The position numbers and the translations under genes were made by a program. Shown here piece by piece: positions 25,633 through 38,199 of a stretch of 64,000 bases of DNA (position 1 is its first letter; every line of letters starts with the position of its first letter). The stretch is from Anseranas semipalmata (lineage: Eukaryota > Chordata > Aves > Anseriformes > Anseranatidae): NCBI GenBank assembly GCA_013399115.1, contig VXAA01003374.1:1-64000 (forward strand), written 5' to 3'. The notes beneath the pieces were generated by a model, which did not search any database, was not told where the DNA came from, and saw only the letters and a program-made list of their open reading frames with translations.

Positions 25633-28600
25633 CAGCAGCTATCGCTTACTTTCTGCTAATATGTTTAGCGCCTTCAGCTCGTTTCCTCTTCACTGCGCTA
25701 TGCAGCAGACCTGGAACTCAAGCCTTTGATGGATACCAGTAGCTATTAAGAGTGAATGAGAATTCTAATTACAAGCAGTCACACTGTGAATGGGGTTAAT
25801 TTCCCTACACTCCTTGAAGGACATCGGGAGGTGAAAGAAGGGAGACATATGCCCTGAAATCCCAAAATGGAGAAACAAGTTCATTTCTGCATTGTATTCT
25901 ACTGCTCCTCATGAAAAAGATGATGAGAACACGATGACCACTGGTGCAAATGCTTCTCTGCACTCGGCGACACAGCAAAGACAGCAAAGACATAGCCACT
26001 TACTCTGGATGTGTAAGTGGGAGGTATGCTGTGGGAGGGTAACAAGCTTGCTGGTCTTCTGCTCCTGTCATCCTTCTGTATTCTCCACTACCCAGCTTCT
26101 TGCATGTTCCTCTGGCCACTTAGAGTAACCATTGGTGGCAGATCAACCTTGGGCAACAGCAGAAGCAACCAGAACACAAGGAGTAGTGTCAGGGACAAGG
26201 AAGAGGCTGTTAGAGACAGACAGTTCTCACCATTTCTCCTTCATACACACATCACAGCCCTCAGCACCTTAAGTCACCTCGATACCCAGCCTGCTGTCTG
26301 CACCACAGCAGGAGCCAGAGGGGCTGCTGGAAAGAAGACAGGAGCTGGTAGCAATAGGGCAGTGGCAGCTGTAGGCTGCAAGAAGTGCAGGCGAGGTAGC
26401 ACATCCTGTGGACTGAAGTAGATCTCACATTTCAGGCACAGAAACCTGTAGCAGCGCAGCCCCCAGCTGCACAGAGTACCTGTCACAGTATGCCATGCAG
26501 CTAGTTTAAAGCTATCTTCTGTTTAAAGCTGCACTCCATGACTGCAATGTAGACATATGCTAGATCCTCCTGTACATGCTCTGACATGCAAAGCAGTAAT
26601 TTGACACTAGAAAACTCATCCTGGTACATAAGGGATTATACTGAAGGAGAATCTTAACATGATACCAGTTAAAACTGATAAGACTTTTATTTTGTACTAA
26701 ACATCAGTGAGTAGGGCTTAATTCCTGCAAGCACTGAAGCATCCACATGATTTTTACTCTTGTGAGTAGTCCCATGCAGTTGGAAGATCATAAATCAGCA
26801 ACAAGTTTTCTTCTAATTTCAGTAGGGGTAGAATTTGTATCTGTAATTTTGAAGAAGCAGTACCTACATGCTGAGAAGAGGATTCATCCCACGTAATGCT
26901 GAATGTCTAAAACCAAGGTGTCTAGTCTGAGCTAATTGCTCCAGGCTAGCGTAGTCTGAGCAAAGTTAAGCATTTTAGGTTGGGTGAGTCGTCTCTCATG
27001 CAGTCAGTGTCTAAGACATGCCCTTTGGCAGTCCCAGCTTCTTTCTGCTGACTATAACAGGAGCCAAAGGTGACTAGCTCAGAAACAGATATCACTTAAA
27101 CTGTGGACTTCTGAAGGCAGGTAAGATGAGTCCTATCCCACACATTTAAGCTATTGAACCTGAATTCTTTGAAAGCTGCCCCCGCAACATCAAGAAATCT
27201 CTCTGCTTTGACTCTTTCCAAAAGGACAATCTAATAATAATTCTAAGTAATTTATCTAGGGAATTAGGGCAAGGTGCTCAGCATTTTTTAAGTGGAAGAG
27301 GTCTGCAGAGCAGCTACATCTACTGTATATCTCACCTCACTCCTATGCAAATGGCTTCTCCTGAAGATCCTGTAGGCATCCTGTTGGCAAGCAGGATGGT
27401 ATACTGCACATCCTGGTTTGTGACAGCTGGGTGCCTCAGGCACATCCAGGTCTGTACTTACAGGTTCAACGCTCTGCTTAGTGCACAACCATCCGCTGGC
27501 CCCACCTCTGATACAGCATCCAGGCATAACACAAGTGCTGAACTGGAAATTGCTGACGTATGCCACAGCCATTCCCTGTGAGGACAGTAAGAAATAAAGG
27601 TCTTCCTTCAGGAATGCCAGAGACATCGCAATCAGCATTCACCTTACCAAATCTACATCTGACCATCTACATCTGATCTACTAAAACCACCAATCATGTC
27701 AGAGTGCCTTTCCCTTTCACAGACATGCAACAGCACCATAACGGGAGAGCTTTACCTCAACTAATTCTAGCTGCCAAAGAATGAGGCATCTGGTCTAAGT
27801 CAGTTGCTCCTTGGGCTTCCTCCCTCCACAGTCAATGAAGAGAGACATTTCTTGGTGCTCACCAAAGGCTACTGACCTCATTTCTCTTACATACCTCTAT
27901 CAGGGCAGAATGCACCACACTTTGGAGAAAACTATTGCTCTTCATTGACTAAAAGTGAAGACAAGATGGCTACCTTATGCTAGCTGCCTTTTTTTTGTGG
28001 TGTTTTTTTTTTTCTGAACAGCTAAAGCTAGATGAGATGAATCCCACCTGAAAATTGCAAAGCAATTCAGCAGGATTTACCACAAGACCAGAAACAAATG
28101 CAATTATTTACTATTCACCTCCACATTAAAAAGACAAATCAATGTCCTCTCAGTTATAGAAAGTGGAGACTTTTAATAGAAACATAACGTTACATAAATA
28201 CTTAAGACCTACTAATTTTCCACCTGTTTTAATTATTTTTAATCGTAAGATGAAACACTCAAAAACTCTCACTGTTCCCCAGCATATGTCTGTCTTTGTT
28301 TTCATGGGCTTTCAGGAACAAAAGTATTTCAGGATCACTTTTGTGAAGTCAAGGCATTTCCAAGCAAATGATAACTACACACACACACAAAAAGAGAACT
28401 GGTTACTGGTGGGATGCTGGGTTCATTTTTTAAGAGGCAATCTACTGTACTTAAGATAAATAATGCTTTCACTGTGTAGGAGGGTAAATTTTGATGCAAG
28501 CCCTTTTCAGGTCACGGTTTAAAGATCTGCAAGGGAAGGAAGGCAGGACAGGGCAAGACACAAATCAGTCTACCTGAATATACATTGTCTTCCTGTCACC

Positions 28601-31600
28601 CACCCCCTTGCTCCTCAGAGAGTCTGTAGACCCAAGGTAGTTTGAACTGCTAGCAGTCTAGCTGCAGAAGTTCGTCCCCTGCAGTATAAGCGGGATGAGT
28701 CAACCCACACTGAGCTCAGTGCTGCTGCAACTAAACAGCGCACACAACTCAAATTGGCTGTCTCAAAGGCAAGGTAGGTCAAATCAGCTGTTTCGAGGAT
28801 AACTTAGGTATATCACAATTACTTAGTAAATGCCACCAAGCAATAAGAAGATTGTTGGTGTTGCATTAGAATTCCTATTTCTCACAGTTACCTTTGCAGA
28901 TGGAGCTCACTAGCCCCTGATTAATTAATTCAATTAATTCTTTAAATTTGTTGAATTAATTCTAGCTTTAGTAAGTTTGAGGACTTCCAAAGGACATCAA
29001 GCTCCTGCTTTTACTCTATTTTTAATTAGATTAGATGTAATTTTTTTATTCAAATGAAAAATAACAGATGTAGCTGTGTGTGGTAATGCTGAATCAGAAA
29101 GTAATCTTATAGTAAACACTTAGGTTTTTTAGCAATGTTGACTGTTCAAATCAAATTACAATATGTGCATTTCTAAATTTCATTCTCTCAGTTGTTTTCA
29201 CTTTGACCTGAATAAAAATATTGATCATGGATACTCTGATTACTTTTGGTATTATGACTGTTTTTAAAATCTCTTAATGCCATTAGAAAAATTCACCTTT
29301 TAATGCAATGAGTATTTTTTTCCCTTATTAGTTTAACATCAGATTTTCAGATAGTGGCTACAATTAGGTGTTTGTACCTCGACAACAGACTTTATTCATT
29401 CTTGCATCCAGTCCATTTCAAGGGTATTTAATTCCAAGCCAAATTCTCTCCCAGGCAGCCTACTACCACCAATATTGGAGTGTGGCAAGTTTTTGCCTGA
29501 AAAATAGACATAAACAAAAACATGTGGACCTTGATGGGTATGCTTTTTGAGGCAACAGGTATTTAAAAGGCAGCTAGAACAAACAACACAATCTGCAGAA
29601 AGAAATGCATTATCCTACTTTGCTTTCTGAAAGTAACAGGTTTGTAAACAGTACCATGAACGTACTCTGAAAGTGACTTTGATCAAATTCCATCCATTCC
29701 AGTTACAAACAAAAAAGTTAATTGAAGCAAAAGGAATTGCATACATTGAGGAGCAACTGCAGTTTAGACCCCGAGCCTTCTAATTACTAATTAAAAGATT
29801 CCTCTATTTATGGTCCTGACCCAAAGCTTATAAAAGCCAGTCAAAAGACTTCTATTTTCACAGAATTCAAAAGCAAGCCTAAATATGTAGGTATTTGCAA
29901 AGGTTAAAAAAAAAATAAAATACATAGGTATCTGCAAAGGATGTAAGCACATACCTGACCTTAAGAAAGCAAGTAGCCCCACTATATTCAGTAGTGTTAC
30001 TAAAAAGCTTTGAGTGGCTTGTGTTTACATGCCTGACTGAATAAGGTCATCATTCCTAATTATGATCCTGATTATGTTCCTGAACTGAAGTCAGTGGGAA
30101 TAAGAGCACGGAAGCATGTCTCTGGAGGGTCACACGGATACAAGAATTAAATCAATACTGTGCAGTTCCACTCGAACAAAATCGCTGGATTTAACACCAG
30201 CAGAGACTGGAAGCATACAGTGGTAAATCAGCCCCAGAGACTGTTACATGGTTTTGACACATCCTTCAGTTTTATCAGAAATCCAAACACAAAACTTAGC
30301 ACTCCGAAACATCAGTGGATTTTAGACACTCCCTGAAGGGCCTTGAGTACTGAAATCAATGAATGGATTGCAATGAACTGACCTATAATTGTAGTTTTTC
30401 AGCTGTGACAAATAAAATATTGATAATGGTCTTCACTTTGCTTAACTCTTTCCCACTCTTTCAAAACATCATGTGTAATAGACCATAGCAGAATGGAAAA
30501 TATTTATAAAAATGTGAGATGGGTTGGCAGGGTTTCACAGAAAGCAACAATGATTTTTATTTCCCCAAGAGACATGCCACATACCATGAAATGCAGCAAT
30601 ATATACCACAAGAGGCTGAAGCAATGATTGCTCCAGCACAGGGATTACTGATGAGCTGTATCAGCTTACAACTATAAGATATATAATTAGGTTATTCATT
30701 TGGGGATTCATTATTACAGTGAGTATATGAGCCCCATCTAGCCATGGAGTTCTCCTACCTGAACGCCTCCCAGTGCCACCGTGGCTTTGGAGAAGGAAGC
30801 TCACGGAGCAATGCTGAGATTTTCAGAGGGATCTTGGAGCCTACCAGGAAACCAAGTGACACGGGGTTTATCACAAAGGCCTTGCCTAACCCCTAAATAA
30901 TCTAATCTCTTTAAGCATTCAAAGTCTTCTCATAAACAACTCCATGCATATGCTAAAGCACCTTCTTCAGGCAAGGACTTTGCTGCGCAGTCTACTCAAA
31001 CTTTGTTGATCCCAAAGCCCCCCTGCTCCTGAACACAACATCACAGCACCTTGGTGGATGTCCTCCTTAGGGAGTAGTCCAAGGCCATTCAGGAGGCTAA
31101 GAGTGGAAGCCAGGTTTCCTCATTGTCACCTTTTTTATTAGACTTAGGAGGCATTCATGGGATGAAGGAAAACTGAAGTTTCTTACTGCAAAGATAGCCG
31201 CAGTTCCATGAAAATCTACCACATGATATATTAGGAAGCACATTCAGGATTGCTTAGTCCACCTAAAACATAAGGTGAGCACAGAAACGCCTAACCAAAT
31301 CTAGACACTGGGGCAAAACACAGAGACCAGTCCATAACCACAGTTTCAGAGGAATTAAACAGCAGGACTGGGGCAGTGCAGGTTCCTAAGAGAAACAGGG
31401 TGGCATTTGCAAGTTAACTAGACACATCTTCAAAAAAAAAAAACAAAATGGTGTCTTTCACTGTGAATTACCGGGCTCTCTGGCAAAATTATAATTCTCG
31501 TTCAGTAATCCACATCTCTTGTTCCTTCAGATTAACTGTGCTGAGAAAGCAATCGGGAAATTAGGATAAAATAAATAAAAATGTTATAAAAGTCATTCTG

Positions 31601-31786
31601 ATCAATTTTAAATGCATTGTTTGCCTCTCCTTAACACAGTATAATGAAGTTTCATTGCCATCTCTCCACAATATAAAAGGAACAGCCAGACATGAAGGAG
31701 CATATGTAAAGTGGACAATTAGTGAAGAGCTGGCATGTTCTGAGCCACTATTCATTTATCTGCATGGATCTGTTTTTTTTTTTTTT
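25633..31786. other. Long non-coding stretch
   Basis: No exon recognised. A half-site resembling a MITE end (TGCAATGTAGACATATGC, 26543-26560) lacks a partner. An imperfect direct repeat TAGGTATTTGCAAAGG / TAGGTATCTGCAAAGG lies at 29888-29903 and 29925-29940. AT-rich inverted words (AATTAATTCAA ... TTGAATTAATT) lie near 28922-28962. Confidence 0.4.
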
Positions 31787-31835
31787 NNNNNNNNNNNNNN
31801 NNNNNNNNNNNNNNNNNNNNNNNNNNNNNNNNNNN
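31787..31835. other. Assembly gap (49 N) inside a T tract
   Basis: Forty-nine Ns follow a run of 14 T (31773-31786) and are followed by TTTT. The true length is unknown. The gap sits about 450 bases left of the CpG island. Confidence 0.98.
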
Positions 31836-31839
31836 TTTT

Positions 31840-32280
31840 GGAATTGGCTTTCAAAACGTTTCCATGGAAAACAGAGAGGAAGGCAGCTATCAAGAGCAAC
31901 AACAGAGCCTACCCAGCAATGTGCTTTTCGGACCCTCCTTTTTCCCCCTTTTCTTTCCTCCTTTTTTTAAACCCGACTGGGCTTAAGTTGAACGGTTTGC
32001 ACCAGCATATGGCAAAGGTTGAGGTCAGACAGATAAAACGTTTCATTGCACCGAAGAATGGTTAACAACACGTGAATGTAAATTCTAACACATCGTAAAA
32101 CTGTTGCAGAGCAGGCTGAAAGGGGGCTTTAGTTATGGCAGGAAATCTGCTTTCCAGCTCCACCCCATCCCTTCCAGTTCATTTCAGGTATTGTGGAGCG
32201 CGAAGGGACTTTTGAGCCCTCCCCTGGCAATCTGCGCCCTGCTCCTCCGGCAGATTTCTAATGACTTTCCGATGGAGATT
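31840..32280. other. Left shoulder of the CpG island
   Basis: Non-repetitive sequence grading from average composition into the GC-rich island. No recognised exon. CAGGTATTG at 32186-32194 could be read as a weak plus-strand donor, but nothing supports its use. Confidence 0.35.
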
Positions 32281-33005
32281 TAGGAGGTTTTGTGTCCCGG
32301 CGCTGTGAAGGATTTCGGCCCGCCGCCCCTCTCGGGCAGCCGGCCGGCCGAGGCGGCCCGCCGCGCCGCTCCCACCCGCCGCCTTTGTCCCCTCCTCGCT
32401 TCGCCGCTCTCCGCGGCCCCACCTCGAGGTCACCGGATCAACCTAGCGGAAAGCGACACACACACACTCGTACACACGCACACACGCACGCACCAAGTAA
32501 AAAAATCGCCGAGCTCCACCGGCCCGGCGTGCACGGCAATTTGTAGCTGCGCTGGTGGCAGGGCCACCCCGCCGTCGGGGCCTGCCCGAGCCGGGGGCCC
32601 GGCACCCGCTGGCGGGGCGAACGGGAGGCGAAAATGAGCGGGAGCCCGGGCCGGAGAAGCGCGGAGGGCTGGCCGAGGCGGGGATAGGTGCGCGGGAGCC
32701 CCCAGCAGGCCCCCGGCTCGGCCCAGCACCTGCCGCGGCGCCGTCCAGCTGCGGGGGGAGGCGGCCCGTGAGGCGGCCCTTTCCCATCGCCGTGAATCAT
32801 CCGGATCGGGGGAAGGGGAGGGCGCAGGCCCGCCGGCCCCCCGCGGCGCCGGCGGTGGGCTTTGTGTCCGCTGACGCCCGCTTTCTCGGGCCGGAGGCCT
32901 CGGAAGCGCCGGCCGCAGCCCTCGGTGCCTCCCCCGGCCTCTGGGACTGGCCCGGGCCCGCCTGAGCCTCAGCCTCGCCGCGGTGTGTGGGGCACGACCC
33001 GGCAC
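32281..33005. promoter_or_regulatory. CpG island, presumed promoter or first exon of an unidentified gene or lncRNA
   Basis: By eye there are about 95 CpGs in 32281-33000 and most bases are G or C, so observed CpG is close to that expected from composition. Such islands mark constitutively unmethylated promoters in vertebrates. There is no TATA box, as is usual for this class. Possible donors exist on both strands (for example AG then GTGCGC near 32685-32692 on plus, and CAG then GTGCTGGG near 32724-32734 on minus), so direction is undecided. The long frames inside, including one of 219 codons on minus and one of 136 on plus, are Pro/Arg/Ala/Gly-rich, overlap each other, and look like products of composition. 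No conserved coding motif was recognised. Confidence 0.85.
32455..32494. repeat. CA-rich simple repeat inside the CpG island
   Basis: An interrupted ACACACAC / CACACGCA run within the island. It is likely length-variable. Confidence 0.8.
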
Positions 33006-35507
33006 CCCCCAGACGTCTCTGGGTCCATAAGGGCCCCTCATGCACTTCTGGCCCCTCTCTCCTTCAGCCTGTCTGGGCCTGGCCTCCAAAAAACACTTTC
33101 TAGTCTCAGATACGGCAGGGTGACCCCACTCCCCACCTCAGTTTTCCTCATTAAAGCAAAAACAAAGCAAAGGAGCAGCAGAATGTTCCTTCCGACTCTT
33201 GATGTTGCTGCTTTTTTCTTGCTTGCATTTATGTTCTTTCTTCCCCCCACCCTTTCCCATTCCCACATTTTGTCACCATTATTATAATAAATACAAAGGT
33301 TCCGCGCATAAGAAGACTACAAAAACATAAATGAATAAATAAATACTTAAATATCGAGTGACATGTTTGTGTCAGGCATTAGTGCAGGCTCTAGGTTGAT
33401 GTTTTCATTTATCATTTGCTCTAAGTTCCTGCAGCTAAAGAAGATAAACCCCAGCTATTCAAGAAAGAAATGTATAAATCATAACAAAGTACCCAGTTAA
33501 AAGGGAGCTTTTTCTTTCACTTCTCTAGAGATAAACTGCGGAAGAGTGGTGCTCAATTGTACACCATTGCCAGAGTGAAACTATTAAGGTGGGGGTAGAT
33601 CATATATATTGGAGCGATATTTTGGCCTCTCTAACCTGCCTGCGGGGAGTTTTTTTGTTTGTTTGTGACAGTGACACAAACAAATAGTAATGCACGCACC
33701 TAGACACTGATCACCTTAACCTCCCCAGGCCTCTTAAAAACTGTGCCTCGCATCTGACTTCCCTCTTCAGTATTGCTCTGAGAGAGTGATTAATGTTCTT
33801 TTTAAATCTGGGAAGAAGTTAAAAGTGTGAGGGACATTAAGTTCAATTATGAAATATGAAAAGCTGAGAGGGTCAAGTCTGCTAAAGCCCCATGACGGAA
33901 GAAACACTCCCAGGAGACTTTGATTCTTGGTCGGATGACTGATCGTCATGTCCTCAGAAAGAATTAAATTTTATTACCAGCTTTTTGGCAGCATTTAGAG
34001 TTTAACGTGGTTAGAATTAAAAAGCACTTAGTCTGATTTTTCTTTCTTCTCTTTTTGTTCAAAAGCTGCTCCTTTTTTTCACTGACCTGGAGGTGCCTGT
34101 TCAAGAAATGCAGGTGGCAAGTTATCTCTGGAGGGGTTGTACTGCCAGGATGTTATTCACAGTTCATATTTGCATAATCTCTTGTCTCTTCTTAAATCTT
34201 CTGTCTTATTCTCTTTCCCTTCTTTCTCACCCAAGAAACCCTCAGTACAATCTGGCTTGTGTTGTTTTTTTCTTCCACGTGCCTCAGTAACACTGATTGT
34301 TTTTATCAAGGGGTTGCAAGTCGGTGATCAGTCACACCTTCCTTCCCTACAGAGAGGCTACAAACACTGCAGAATGTGTTTACTTTTAACATCTGCCAAG
34401 ACTTTTAACATCACTGTGCAAGGAAAGCCCCAAAGACAAATCCAGAAATGAGCATATTAATAATTGTTGGCAACTGGGATCCTGTGGCAAGCCAGTGCTT
34501 TACCTTTTGGTGCTGTTTGTCCTTCCTTAAAGTTCTTTCTTGCCCTACATTACAAAAAGACTTCTCCTGGCTAAGAAGAAACTAACTGGTGTCATTGAGA
34601 AGCCTAGTAGTAAATCTTAAAAAACTCAGTTTACTGTGCTGGGAACATTAGAGGAAAATCAGTAGAAGGACCAGAGTTATACAGAGGGAATTCACGTACC
34701 TAGTGCACATGGAAGGCTTTATTTGGGAAGGAAAGTTACACTTTTAGATGATTTCTTTTTAGTTTAAATATGCATAATTGTGTTTGCTTTTTAAGATTCA
34801 GGAGTCTGTTCTGAAGTATGCAACCACTTTAGCTAACTAAGACAAATGCAACAGAAAATCGGGAAAAAAAAAAAGAGAGGAGACAAGGAGAAGAGAGGAC
34901 AGAATTCTGCAAAGGGGGTGACCACCAATGATGTAAGATTTAAGATTCATCTCTCTCCTCTGTCTGAGGTCTAATTCTGTTCCCTGAATAGAGGCACCTT
35001 GATCTTTCTAAGATGCCCTCATGTCTGCTGAGCTGGTATTCTACAGGTCCTATGTCATATCTGCCTGATCCCTGCAGATTTCTTACTGGCCCTAGGGCCT
35101 CTCTGATGGCATAAGACTCTCTTCCTTAGCCAGCTGAATCAAGCCCCTGTGGCCTATGCTATTAATTAACTCAGAGTAGGGCGAGATTCCAGTGCTAATA
35201 CCTAAATTGAGGTGTCTAACATAGGTGTCTACTCATTACTATTAGTAGAGACCAACCAAATGCTGATACCTACTTCTGGCTGAGCTGAATTGTTCTCTGT
35301 TCTCCATGAGATATAGTGGGAGCTAAAACACTTAATTCTCTTCTAAACTTGTGTCTACAGCCTGGACCTGGGACCACAGATAGAGAAACTGGAATTAACG
35401 TCTGAATTCGCTGACTTTGGTCCTTTACTACTACAGGCACCATGTCATGCTTTCTTCCTCCGTAACCTATCATGCTTCATCCTTGAAGCAATGAGTCCTT
35501 CCCTACT
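33006..35507. other. Right flank of the CpG island, non-coding
   Basis: GC content falls quickly after about 33020. A perfect 10-base inverted repeat, TTTGTTTGTG / CACAAACAAA with a 7-base loop, lies at 33658-33684. An A run lies near 34863-34874. No exon was recognised. Confidence 0.4.
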
Positions 35508-35880
35508 CTAATGGGAAGACCATTTCAGAACCTCACTGCTGTAACCATTAGGGACATTCACATAACTCCAAGGCTTAATATGTCCATAGAGAGCCTGTAC
35601 CCATGTGGTCCTTATGTTAACATCAGCCTTTGCTTAAAAAAGTTTGTTTTTCCTTGCTGGTGTTTAACCATCTGCTGCACAGAGAGCATTCATATCCACT
35701 CTCAGCCTCCACTTTGTGGAGCTAAACAAGCCAGGATCTTCTATTTTTTCTCTCATATGATAATCTTCCCTTTCCCCAGTCATCCATGCAAGAGTCTGTC
35801 TGTTCCCAATCAGAAGTAACACATGGTACTCCAGATGAGGTCTCACAGGAGTCTTGTACAATGTTGTCAGTGCTTTGCTA
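35508..35880 (-). mobile_element. Ancient L3/CR1-like LINE relic
   Basis: The plus strand reads as the reverse of a degraded CR1-superfamily 3' region. The blocks are CATTTCAGAACCTCACTGCT (35521-35540), GAGAGCATTCATATCCACTC, GGAGCTAAACAAGCCAGGAT and, near the right end, ACTCCAGATGAGGTCTCACA (35829-35848). On minus the last block gives a VRPHLEY-like peptide, the same conserved position as VRPHLEC in the younger CR1 copies. Divergence is much greater than in the three CR1 copies, which fits an L3-type element shared by amniotes. There is no intact frame. Confidence 0.7.
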
Positions 35881-38159
35881 TCTCAGACCATTTAAAGTAG
35901 AGAAAAGAAAAAAAAAAAAAAAAAGCTGTATAAAGCAAGTATAAAATATAAGGATAGTTTAATTCAGGGAGGAAATGAATAAGGAATGACACTGGAAAAA
36001 TATACAGCAGCAAAAAATATAGGGAAATATAAATTGTACGTTAATCCTTCTCTGTCACAAAACCAGGCACTGCATATCAGAAGACAACTGCCAAAGATAT
36101 CTTCAAAGACAGCAGTTTACTGATTTTTATAAGATCTAAGACCATCTGAAAAATAACAGCTTCTCTAATTACAATAGGTAGAATTCGGGAAGATGGAGAA
36201 AATCACTCTTTGTTCAGGACACAGGCTTCAAATGTACTGATACAGATAGAAATAGGAAGGAATTTCTCCTATGAGCATGTGCTGTTTTACTCAGTACAGG
36301 AGCCCCCCAGTGCTAGCTAGCACCAAAATGCTGGTAGTAGCCGCTGACAAAAAAGGCGTGTGGGTGTTGCTGGACTGCTGACTTGCACTGGAAGTTCCTG
36401 CCTGTGATTCTGCTTATCTTGGAAAAACTGTGTGGTGCTTCTGTGAGCCACCCACAATGGCCTCTGGAATGATAGCTTTCACTCATTTCCGTCTATGTCT
36501 TGGTCAGAATTTGAACCTCTCTCAGATGCTCCAGAGCTAGGTTGTTGATTATTGTATCACCTAGTCTTTAGAGTCTGAACTTCAGGTTCAGCCTTGTCTG
36601 TTCTGAACCAACACACATCAGCCTATAGCCTCAGCTTTATATCATGCCAAAAAGGAAAATGGATGGAAAGCAAAGATACCGAACTCATGCTGAGCAAGGT
36701 TGCTACTCTGCTGCCCACAGCATCATGAGATGTGCATAACTCTGTCCACGTGCCATTGGTGGAAATCTTTCATGGTCTGAAGGAGGAGAAAGGCGGTAAG
36801 AAGATGACTTCAACCAGCAAGCACTGAATGCAAACCTGCTGTTCAAAAAAGCTACAAACTTACATGAAAAAAAATAGTGCACACTAAGGGGATGGTCGTT
36901 AATTAAAGTTTCTTTTAAGGTTTTTATAGCAACCAGTTAGAATGTACTTGAAATGGAAGGAAAAAATACATCCACAAACTACCAGAGTCATAGTTTAATG
37001 TGGCGATTTTTGTGGGACAAAACTGACTTCCCCGGTTTACTCTACTCTTGTGAGGAGCACATCAAAGTGTATTCAGCAGTAAGGGAGTGCAGAGCAACAG
37101 CATTATCACTGTACAAAGTGATGACACCCCCATTTTCACAAAGCTGGCAACTATTCACTGAGATCAAAAATTTAATAGCATATGTCAGGTCATCATTTTC
37201 CTTGATCATCTGGTCCTCTTAGTGGACCAGATGAGGCAAAACCATCAGAGAGCATTGCCATTTTCTTAGCTGCTTCCTCCTGAATTCCTGACATTACAAA
37301 TTCCAGTCTCTGTTACCAAATACACTCAAGCTTATGAACATATGAAATTCCATTTCGGTATAAATCAGACTTACCATCTCCATCCTATATATATATATAT
37401 ATATTTGCCTCTGCTTAATAAAAATCTGGCTTAGACAAAGCAGAATGTATTTGGCATCATAGTTGCTTTCCATGACAGTATGAAAAAGATGTCAGGCTGC
37501 CAGAACCTCGTACTCTCCTACATCATGTTTTCTGTTTCCGTTGCTTTCTTTTAAGAAATGACAGGAGTAAAATTGAATTTAATCTCAGTGCTTCCACGTA
37601 ACACTCCTGTAAATTATCCTGGTGTTATTTAAGATATTTTCAAGCAAGGATTATTGGGCTTCTTTTTTCAGGAGAAAGGAGAAAAAGGCTTTTTTAAGTT
37701 TCTGTACAAATAGGAGACTAGTATGTTAAAATGCAGATTTGTTTGATTTTGAGCTTCAGAAGGTGCTGTTCCACTATCTGGAAATGCAAAGGGTAAGTGC
37801 CATGCTTTCCAGCCCTGTTGCTGGTAAGAACTTGTACTGGCCTATGGACAATAAGGAACAGTGATACACATTTACAACAGAGGATGAGCTCTGATTGCTA
37901 GTCATACCGTGCCTAGGAGAATTCAGTTCCTCTGAGTGCATTTTGATTTTCAATGAAAAACACCAGATCCAGGATGGCTCCACCATATGCAATACAGTAT
38001 AGCACTTGGAAATCACATTTACTATGATGTATTGACAGTGAAATCAAGTGTGGTGGGATTGTAGGAAGGAATAGATCAAAACCCCAAGCTTCTCACCAAA
38101 ACATGGTAAAAGCAATTCTATTTATAAGGGTCCTTCGGTTAGTGTGATGCTATTTTGTA
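35881..38159. other. Non-coding stretch
   Basis: Contains an A run near 35909-35924 and a (TA)n run at 37386-37405. No exon or classified element was recognised. Confidence 0.4.
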
Positions 38160-38199
38160 ATAAATTAATTAATTAAATTAAATTAAATTAAATTAAATC
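38160..38199. repeat. (TTAAA)n / (TTAA)n simple repeat
   Basis: Tandem TTAAT then TTAAA units, directly readable. Confidence 0.9.

Noticed and set aside
26543..26560. TGCAATGTAGACATATGC as a transposon end
   Set aside because: No inverted partner was found within several hundred bases, so an element cannot be delimited.
31655..32065. Open frames running through the 49-N gap
   Set aside because: The Ns have unknown length, so the frame across them has no meaning.
32430..33089. A 219-codon minus-strand open frame, the longest in the window, with overlapping frames on plus
   Set aside because: It lies in the CpG island, where stop codons are rare because of GC content. Its composition is Pro/Arg/Ala/Gly-rich and several frames overlap with no domain or start context.
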